Shown piece by piece: positions 7,106 through 12,408 of a DNA stretch of 12,408 nucleotides (position 1 is the first letter of the stretch; the number at the start of each line of letters is the position of its first letter). The stretch is from Ruminococcus flavefaciens. GTDB taxonomy: Bacteria > Bacillota > Clostridia > Oscillospirales > Ruminococcaceae. Location of the stretch: NCBI GenBank assembly GCA_002309635.1, contig DBXO01000048.1, positions 800-13,207 of the forward strand, read 5' to 3'. The notes below the pieces were generated by a model that made no database searches, was not told the origin of the DNA, and saw only the letters and a program-made list of their open reading frames with translations. The position numbers and the translations under genes are program-made.

Positions 7106-9883
7106 ATGAAAAAGTTTATTTCTGCAGTCACATCACTGTGTATGGCTGCATCAATGGTAAGCGCAGTAGTTCCTGCAACTGTAGGTGCTGCTGATTCTGC
7201 CAAGGGCTTTGCTATTAAAACATATGACATCAGCAAGCCAGCATCTGCTGATGCTAAGTCCTCCATAACAATCAACAAGAAGGATATTCCTGCTGGCGGT
7301 TATAAGCTTCCTTCAGCTGTATACTACTCAGAGGGCGTTAACGCAACAGATTCACTTCTCGTTGCTATAACAACAGATTCAAAGGATATTTCCTTTGCTC
7401 TTCATAATCCTACAAAGGCTTATACAGACTCTGAGAAGGAATACTCAATCGGTGGAACTTCATTCTCAACTGACAGCTATATCTCATTTGCTGGTTCATA
7501 CGATGATCTCGATGGCTATTCAGCAGCTGGTAAGTACATTTTCGGTATCGATTCTTCCCAGACAGCTGCCGGAACAGACAACTACTTCATCGGTTGCTCA
7601 TGGACCAATAACGGTACATCTTACAAGTGGGCTGGCGAGAAGTCGGATTCTTATCCTTTCTATGTATTCGATACAATCATTCCTCAGAATATTGCAGAGG
7701 GTACATACTCAGTTAAGTTCTGTGAGTACAACACAGATGCTTCCGGCGTAAACGACAACCCCTCACCTCTCGTAGAGGGCGAGAAGACAAGATTTACCAC
7801 AAAGGGCGGTAATCTTAAGCTCGAGACAATGACTATCAAGGTTGTTGGCGACGGCGGCGAGACTGTTGAGACAACAGCTCCTGCTACACAGCCTGCAACA
7901 CAGCCCGCTACACAGCCTGCAACACAGCCGGCTACACAGCCTTCTACTGTTGCTCAGGACGGCGACGTTCAGTTCACATTCGCTGACAAGGACGGCAATT
8001 CCACAATTGCTGCTAAGCCCGGCGACTCTGTAACTCTTTATGCAAACGTTGCTTCAAAGGGCAAGGAGATCTCAGCTATGGACGTTCAGTTCAAGGCTGA
8101 CAAGGGCCTTACAATCTCCAAGATCGGCGGCAAGTCACCCGCTCTTGACAATGTAAGCGTTTCTACAAACATTGACGAGTATCGTGCTAACTTCACATCT
8201 ACAGACGAGACAGGTGAGCCTATCGTTCCTTCAGACGGAAAGGCTGCATTCACTCTCGTTGTTAACGTTGATGCAGACGCTAAGGATGGCAACTACACAG
8301 TTGGCTTCGGCGATCAGCTCAAGGTATTCAAGGACAGCACAAAGTTCAATTACAAGGCAAGCTTCGCTCCTGCTACAATTCAGGTATCAGGCACAGGCAG
8401 CACACAGCCTGCAACACAGCCCGCTACACAGCCTGCAACACAGCCTGCAACACAGCCGGCTACACAGCCTTCTACTGTAGCTCAGGACGGCGACGTTCAG
8501 TTCACATTTGCTGACAAGGACGGCAACACAGCAGTAGCTGCTAAGCCCGGTGACGAGATCACAGTTTATGCAAATGTTGCTTCAAAGGGCAAGGAGATCT
8601 CAGCTATGGACGTTCAGTTCAAGGCTACAAAGGGTCTCACAATCACAAAGATCGGCGGCAAGTCACCCGCTCTTGACAATGTAAGCGTTTCTACAAACAT
8701 TGACGAGGCTCGTGCAAACTTCACATCTACAGACGAGACCGGTGAGCCTATCGTTCCTACAGACGGAAAGGCTGCATTCACTCTCGTAGTTAAGGTTGAC
8801 GAGAGCGCTGCAAACGGTACTTACACAGTTGGCTTCGGCGATCAGTGCAAGGTATTCAAGGACAGCACAAAGTTCAACTACAAGGCAAGCTTCGCTCCTC
8901 TTACAGTAACTGTTGGCGGTACTACTGTTGAAACACAGCCTGCTACACAGCCTGCAACTCAGCCTGCTACACAGCCTGCAACACAGCCTGCTACACAGCC
9001 TGCAACACAGCCTTCTACTGTAGCTCAGGACGGCGATGTTCAGTTCACATTTGCTGACAAGAACGGCGAAACAGCAGTTTCAGCTAAGGCTGGCGACGAG
9101 ATCACAGTATACGCAAACGTTGCTTCAAATGGCAAGGAGATCTCAGCTATGGACGTTCAGTTCAAGGCTACAAAGGGTGTTACAATCACCAAGATCGGCG
9201 GTAAGTCACCTGCTCTTGATAACGTAAGCGTTTCTACAAACATTGACGAGGCTCGTGCAAACTTCACATCTACAGACGAGACAGGTGAGCCTATCGTTCC
9301 TACAGACGGCAAGGCTGCATTCACACTCGTAGTTAAGGTTGACGAGAATGCTGCAAACGGTACTTACACTGTTGGCTTCGGCGATCAGATCAAGGTATTC
9401 AAGGACAGCACAAAGTTCAACTACAAGGCAAGCTTCGCTCCTCTTACAATCACAGTTGGTGAGACTGTAACAACAGCTCCTGCTGAGACAACAGCTCCTG
9501 CTGAGACAACAAAGCCCGCTGAGACAACAAAGCCCGCTGAGACAACAAAGCCCGCTGAGACAACAAAGCCCGCTGAGACAACAGCTCCTACAACTCAGCC
9601 TGCTACACAGCCCGCAACTTCAGGCAGCAGCCTCAAGCCCGTTTGGGGCGACGCTAACTGCGACGGTGACGTAAACGTTTGTGACGTTGTTCTTGTTCTT
9701 ACATACATCAACGATCCTACAATCGATTACTTCACAGCTCAGGGTAAGGTTAACGCTGACGTTGTAGCTCCTCAGGATAAGAGCGGCGCAGCAGTTGATC
9801 CTGCTAAGGTTAAGATCGATTCAGACGATAACGAGGCTCTCGTTAAGTTCTGCCTTAAGAAGATCAATCAGCTTCCTGTTTGA
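7106..9883 (+). CDS. scaA: Scaffoldin ScaA: N-terminal module, three cohesins, C-terminal dockerin
   Basis: This is a secreted 925-aa primary scaffoldin. It starts with a signal peptide (1-28, ending VGA), followed by an N-terminal module of about 220 residues (30-250). Three near-identical cohesins follow (about 285-428, 461-604 and 642-785). They are separated by linkers of 5, 5 and 6 ATQP units, and after the third cohesin come AETTKP-type repeats (793-828). A dockerin closes the protein (847-925). The first calcium loop is regular (D849, N851, D853, D860). The second appears stretched, with about 13 extra residues between D885 and N909. In R. flavefaciens, the ScaA cohesins bind enzyme and ScaC dockerins and its dockerin binds ScaB. 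The ATG follows GAAAGGA (7089-7095) with a 10-nt spacer. Codon choice is strongly biased (Thr ACA, Lys AAG, Ala GCT), suggesting high expression. Three cohesins match my recollection of strain 17. Confidence 0.93.
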   Translation: MKKFISAVTSLCMAASMVSAVVPATVGAADSAKGFAIKTYDISKPASADAKSSITINKKDIPAGGYKLPSAVYYSEGVNATDSLLVAITTDSKDISFALHNPTKAYTDSEKEYSIGGTSFSTDSYISFAGSYDDLDGYSAAGKYIFGIDSSQTAAGTDNYFIGCSWTNNGTSYKWAGEKSDSYPFYVFDTIIPQNIAEGTYSVKFCEYNTDASGVNDNPSPLVEGEKTRFTTKGGNLKLETMTIKVVGDGGETVETTAPATQPATQPATQPATQPATQPSTVAQDGDVQFTFADKDGNSTIAAKPGDSVTLYANVASKGKEISAMDVQFKADKGLTISKIGGKSPALDNVSVSTNIDEYRANFTSTDETGEPIVPSDGKAAFTLVVNVDADAKDGNYTVGFGDQLKVFKDSTKFNYKASFAPATIQVSGTGSTQPATQPATQPATQPATQPATQPSTVAQDGDVQFTFADKDGNTAVAAKPGDEITVYANVASKGKEISAMDVQFKATKGLTITKIGGKSPALDNVSVSTNIDEARANFTSTDETGEPIVPTDGKAAFTLVVKVDESAANGTYTVGFGDQCKVFKDSTKFNYKASFAPLTVTVGGTTVETQPATQPATQPATQPATQPATQPATQPSTVAQDGDVQFTFADKNGETAVSAKAGDEITVYANVASNGKEISAMDVQFKATKGVTITKIGGKSPALDNVSVSTNIDEARANFTSTDETGEPIVPTDGKAAFTLVVKVDENAANGTYTVGFGDQIKVFKDSTKFNYKASFAPLTITVGETVTTAPAETTAPAETTKPAETTKPAETTKPAETTKPAETTAPTTQPATQPATSGSSLKPVWGDANCDGDVNVCDVVLVLTYINDPTIDYFTAQGKVNADVVAPQDKSGAAVDPAKVKIDSDDNEALVKFCLKKINQLPV
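7883..7942 (+). repeat. Linker repeat 1 in scaA: five 12-bp ATQP units
   Basis: Five in-frame 12-bp units each encode Ala-Thr-Gln-Pro (residues 260-279), joining the N-terminal module to cohesin 1. Alanine codons alternate GCT, GCA, GCT, GCA, GCT, so the underlying DNA period is 24 bp. Confidence 0.95.
8411..8470 (+). repeat. Linker repeat 2 in scaA: five 12-bp ATQP units
   Basis: Five ATQP units (residues 436-455) follow a partial STQP unit and link cohesins 1 and 2. The end of the tract and the start of cohesin 2 repeat the DNA seen after linker 1. Confidence 0.95.
8942..9013 (+). repeat. Linker repeat 3 in scaA: six 12-bp ATQP units
   Basis: Six ATQP units (residues 613-636) follow an ETQP unit and link cohesins 2 and 3. 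GCT and GCA alternate strictly through all six units. One unit has ACT instead of ACA for threonine. Confidence 0.95.
9482..9589 (+). repeat. Linker repeat 4 in scaA: six 18-bp AETTKP/AETTAP units
   Basis: Six in-frame 18-bp units (residues 793-828) separate cohesin 3 from the dockerin. The four central units are identical in DNA and encode Ala-Glu-Thr-Thr-Lys-Pro. The first and last end in Ala-Pro. The charge (Glu, Lys) distinguishes this linker from the neutral ATQP linkers. Confidence 0.95.
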
Positions 9884-9943
9884 GGACAGTATAAGAACGT
9901 ACTAATTTAATAAGAGCTTTATGCTCGGAAAGGAAATGCACTG

Positions 9944-12408
9944 ATGAAGAAACTGCTTTCTGCAGTTACATCCGTTGTCATGAGCGCTTCGCTCATGACA
10001 GGTGCATTTGCTTCGTCAGTTAGTGCTGCCGGCAGTTTAACTGTCGAGCAGCCTAACATTAGTATGGGCGAAGTACTGGATGTTTCTGCTAAGACACTCG
10101 CTGCAGACGCTTCAGTTGAATGGAAGCTCCCGACAATAACAGCAGCTCCGGGTCAGACCGTGACTATGCCTATTGTTGTCCAGGGTACAGGTCTTGAGAT
10201 CTCAGGCGGACAGTTTGTTATCAAAGCTGCTTCACCTATCGCTTTCAATTCAATAGTGACAGGTAATGCATACGGTTACGAGATCGCGTCAAATGCAGAC
10301 GAAAATACATTTCTTTTTAGTGGCGTAAAGGGCAAGGTCGCTGCAGAGAATTCTGTGGTCGGCACCCTCAAATTCACTATCCCCGCAGATTGTGCGGACG
10401 GAAAATACGACGTAAAGTGGTCTGAGAGCACAGCAAGCGCTCCGGGCGGAAAGAATGTAACAGACAAGATAAAATTCACAGATGGTGCTATCAATGTCAA
10501 GAAGGGCGCTGATGAAGGTACTGTTGAGTGGGTCATCGACGATGTTACAGCTGAACCCGGTCAGAAGGTTACTCTCTCGGCTTACGTTAATAACAAGGAA
10601 GGCTCCGCTCTCGGAGTTGCCGGCGGTCAGTTCGTTCTTAAGGCTGACAGCGGCATCAAGTTCGACTCCGTAAAAGACGGCGGCGCTTACGATGCAAAGA
10701 TCGAAGCTAACACAGAAGGCACAGATCCCGCTTTCCTCTTCTCGAAGTTTGCGAAAAACGGAGTTGTTGCTGCTGATAAGGCAGAGATCATGCAGCTTAC
10801 ATACACTATCCCTGCTGATTGTGCTGAAGGAAAGTACAATATCAAGTGGGCAGATCAGACAGTAAGCAGCGGCAGTGCCAAGAATATTACCTCAAAGGTA
10901 ACATTCAAGGACGGTTCTATCACAGTTAAGAAGGGCAACACAGGAAAGATCAAGTGGGTCCTCGATAACAAGACAGCTAACCAGGGCGAAACAGTAAAGC
11001 TCGATGCGATCGTTGATGATTCAGCAAACGCAGCTTTAGCTATCGCAGGTGCACAGTTCTCAATCAAGTCGTCTACAGACAGCATCAAGCTCGTTGGCGC
11101 TTCTTCCAAGACAGAGGCTTACGACGCAGCTATCAGTTCAAACCTCGACGAGAACATTTTCATGTTCGGCAAGCCGGGTTCAGCTTCAGTTGCTGCCAAG
11201 GACGGCAAGACAGTCGTTACATTTGAATTCAAGATCGATGAAAAGTGTGAAAACGGCAAATATGATATCAAGTGGGCTGACACAAGCGTCAGCAACGCTG
11301 TATCACAGAACATTACTGCAAACGTAGAGTTTGTAGACGGTTCTATCACAGTCGGCAAGACTGTTGAAGAGGATGCTATCTCATGGGTTATCCCCAAGGT
11401 TCAGATCAAGAAGGGTACAACAAGTGCCGAGCTCGACGTTAAGGTAAAGGGCTCTTCAAAGCTCGCTATCGCAGGCGGACAGTTCGGTATCGACAACAAG
11501 TTTACTCTCAGTGAGATCAGCGGCGAGCCTTACGGCGCTAAACTCAACAAGAATGAGAACAGATACCTCTTCGCTAAGACAACTGGTTCTGTAGTGGAAG
11601 ATGGCAAGTCCATCATGACACTCAAGTTTACTATCCCTGCTGATGCAGCAGTAGGCAAATACCCTGTAAAGTGGCTCGACACAACAGTCAGCGCTGAAAA
11701 GGGTGTAAATGTTACAGATAAGGTTACGTTCGTAGACGGTGAGATCGAGATCGTTGATGAAATCGTTACAACTACTACAACTAAGCCTGTAACAACTCCT
11801 ACAACTCAGACAACATCAGTAAATTCAACAAGCAAGACAACACCTGCTACAACGGTTTCTTTCCCGATCACAACAACTACAGCTACACCTGTAGTTATAC
11901 CCGAGGATAAGTCCATTGCATGGGTTGTTGACAACGTATATGCATATCCGGGTGACGAAGTCAAGGTTCAGATCAAGGTATTTGATCCCAGCAATAAGGC
12001 TCTCGCCATCGGCGGTGCACAGTTCGACATGGAGTCAGGCACTGATGCTTCACTCAAAGGCGTAGGTTCAAAGTCAGCTTACGGCGAAATCGTTACAAGC
12101 GAAGACAAGCTCAGAATCATGTTCTTTGACGGAAAGACCTTGCGTTCAGCTAAGGACGGTTCAGTAGTTGCCGAGCTTACTTACAAGGTAAGCGAAAGTG
12201 CAGCAGCAGGCGAAGTTATCCCTGTAGAGATCAAGAATCTCTCAGTATCAGGTGAAAAGAGCGTAAATATCGCTTCTAAGGTTTATACAGTAAAGGGCAG
12301 CATCACTGTTGTTCCCAAGCCTGTATTACCTGAAACATCAGCACCGGTAACATCCGATCCTGTTACAACAAGTACAACAGTACCGTCATCAACGGCTCCT
12401 GTTACAAC
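9944..12408 (+). CDS. scaB: Scaffoldin ScaB, N-terminal part (five cohesins seen; runs off the window)
   Basis: This is the secreted anchoring-level scaffoldin, open from the ATG to the window end (821 codons). Residues 1-28 are a signal peptide ending SVSA. A short segment leads to four tandem cohesins with almost no linker (about 57-188, 193-330, 335-472 and 478-604). A Thr/Pro/Ser-rich linker follows (605-652), then cohesin 5 (about 655-790), then another Thr/Pro linker where the window stops. Each cohesin starts with a W(V/K)(V/I/L) strand and has a GGQF or GAQF signature (88-91, 227-230, 369-372, 511-514, 691-694), unlike the ISAMDVQF of ScaA. In R. flavefaciens, ScaB binds the ScaA dockerin and attaches to the cell through ScaE. 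The start follows AAAGGA (9929-9934) with 9 nt spacing, 60 nt after scaA. The C-terminal X-dockerin expected for ScaB is outside the window. Confidence 0.92.
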   Translation, partial: MKKLLSAVTSVVMSASLMTGAFASSVSAAGSLTVEQPNISMGEVLDVSAKTLAADASVEWKLPTITAAPGQTVTMPIVVQGTGLEISGGQFVIKAASPIAFNSIVTGNAYGYEIASNADENTFLFSGVKGKVAAENSVVGTLKFTIPADCADGKYDVKWSESTASAPGGKNVTDKIKFTDGAINVKKGADEGTVEWVIDDVTAEPGQKVTLSAYVNNKEGSALGVAGGQFVLKADSGIKFDSVKDGGAYDAKIEANTEGTDPAFLFSKFAKNGVVAADKAEIMQLTYTIPADCAEGKYNIKWADQTVSSGSAKNITSKVTFKDGSITVKKGNTGKIKWVLDNKTANQGETVKLDAIVDDSANAALAIAGAQFSIKSSTDSIKLVGASSKTEAYDAAISSNLDENIFMFGKPGSASVAAKDGKTVVTFEFKIDEKCENGKYDIKWADTSVSNAVSQNITANVEFVDGSITVGKTVEEDAISWVIPKVQIKKGTTSAELDVKVKGSSKLAIAGGQFGIDNKFTLSEISGEPYGAKLNKNENRYLFAKTTGSVVEDGKSIMTLKFTIPADAAVGKYPVKWLDTTVSAEKGVNVTDKVTFVDGEIEIVDEIVTTTTTKPVTTPTTQTTSVNSTSKTTPATTVSFPITTTTATPVVIPEDKSIAWVVDNVYAYPGDEVKVQIKVFDPSNKALAIGGAQFDMESGTDASLKGVGSKSAYGEIVTSEDKLRIMFFDGKTLRSAKDGSVVAELTYKVSESAAAGEVIPVEIKNLSVSGEKSVNIASKVYTVKGSITVVPKPVLPETSAPVTSDPVTTSTTVPSSTAPVT
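10112..11755 (+). repeat. Four tandem cohesin repeats of scaB, without linkers
   Basis: Four related modules of roughly 130-145 residues follow one another directly. Recurrent patterns are the start W-x-(I/L/V)-(D/P), the GGQF/GAQF strand, the segment IPADCADGKYDVKW and its variants, and the end FxDGxIxV. The copies are diverged (well below the identity of the scaA repeats), which points to an older expansion. Confidence 0.9.
11756..11899 (+). repeat. Thr/Pro-rich linker between scaB cohesins 4 and 5
   Basis: Residues 605-652 are dominated by Thr with Pro, Ser and Gln and lack a strict repeat unit. It marks a boundary between a compact four-cohesin block and the spaced cohesins that follow. 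Confidence 0.85.
11906..12313 (+). repeat. Cohesin 5 of scaB
   Basis: Residues about 655-790 start IAWVVDNVYAYPGDEVKVQI and contain AIGGAQF (688-694), matching the cohesin pattern of modules 1-4. It lacks the Cys and KYDVKW-type strand of modules 1-3, with VIPVEIKNLSV in that place. A second Thr/Pro linker begins directly after it. Confidence 0.88.

Larger units (their letters stand above)
7958..9457 (+). repeat. Three tandem cohesin repeats of scaA
   Basis: Three cohesin-plus-linker units begin at 7958, 8486 and 9029 (periods 528 and 543 bp; the difference comes from linker length and a few residues at the cohesin end). Long runs are identical at DNA level between copies, for example from 8120, 8648 and 9191 onward. 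Copies 2 and 3 share substitutions (EITVYAN, DEARANF, PTDGK) that copy 1 lacks, so they are the most recently duplicated or homogenised pair. Confidence 0.95.

Noticed and set aside
8172..8480. Open frames overlapping the scaA repeats on both strands (for example Leu/His/Ser-rich frames)
   Set aside because: They are shadows produced by the repetitive, codon-biased scaA sequence and have no ribosome binding sites of their own.
7883..9589. Regularly spaced short repeats as a CRISPR array
   Set aside because: The repeats are in-frame codons for Thr/Pro linkers inside a continuous coding region, with no unique spacers.

Overview
The window reads as a piece of a rumen-type, low-to-mid GC Firmicute. 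It is best explained as Ruminococcus flavefaciens or a very close relative. The right half carries three consecutive secreted scaffoldin genes in the order scaC-scaA-scaB, which is the known order of the R. flavefaciens cellulosome (sca) cluster. A three-cohesin ScaA resembles what I recall being reported for strain 17 rather than FD-1 (two cohesins). That strain assignment is from memory and inference; no search was run. All genes are on the + strand.

Layout. Positions 73-4052 hold a tight four-gene group: an ABC-2 type exporter ATPase and its permease (overlapping by 4 nt), a CPBP-family membrane protease-like protein, and a tRNA-dihydrouridine synthase of DusB type that starts with GTG. 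About 300 bp of AT-rich DNA follows, with repeated GGCAAAT/ATTTGCC heptamers and a near-consensus extended -10 promoter (4266-4294). This promoter drives a CapA-family metallophosphatase-like gene (4357-5616). A 529-bp gap follows. It contains an A/T-rich hairpin, a good sigma-70-type promoter (5745-5773) and about 365 nt of hairpin-rich leader before scaC. Then come scaC (6146-7009), scaA (7106-9883) and the 5' part of scaB (9944 to the window end, still open). The gaps between the sca genes are 96 and 60 nt with no visible terminator, so the three are probably co-transcribed from the promoter at 5745-5773.

How the parts work together. ScaC is a single-cohesin plus dockerin adaptor. ScaA has an N-terminal module, three near-identical cohesins joined by Thr/Pro/Gln linkers, and a divergent dockerin. 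ScaB presents many cohesins of a different sequence type (five are seen here). From established work on this system, enzyme and ScaC dockerins dock to ScaA, the ScaA dockerin docks to ScaB, and ScaB is held on the cell surface by ScaE, whose gene lies outside this window.

The core system is therefore known. The least explained parts are the long structured leader before scaC, the N-terminal module of ScaA (which looks like a divergent cohesin fold), and the heptamer repeats upstream of the CapA-like gene.
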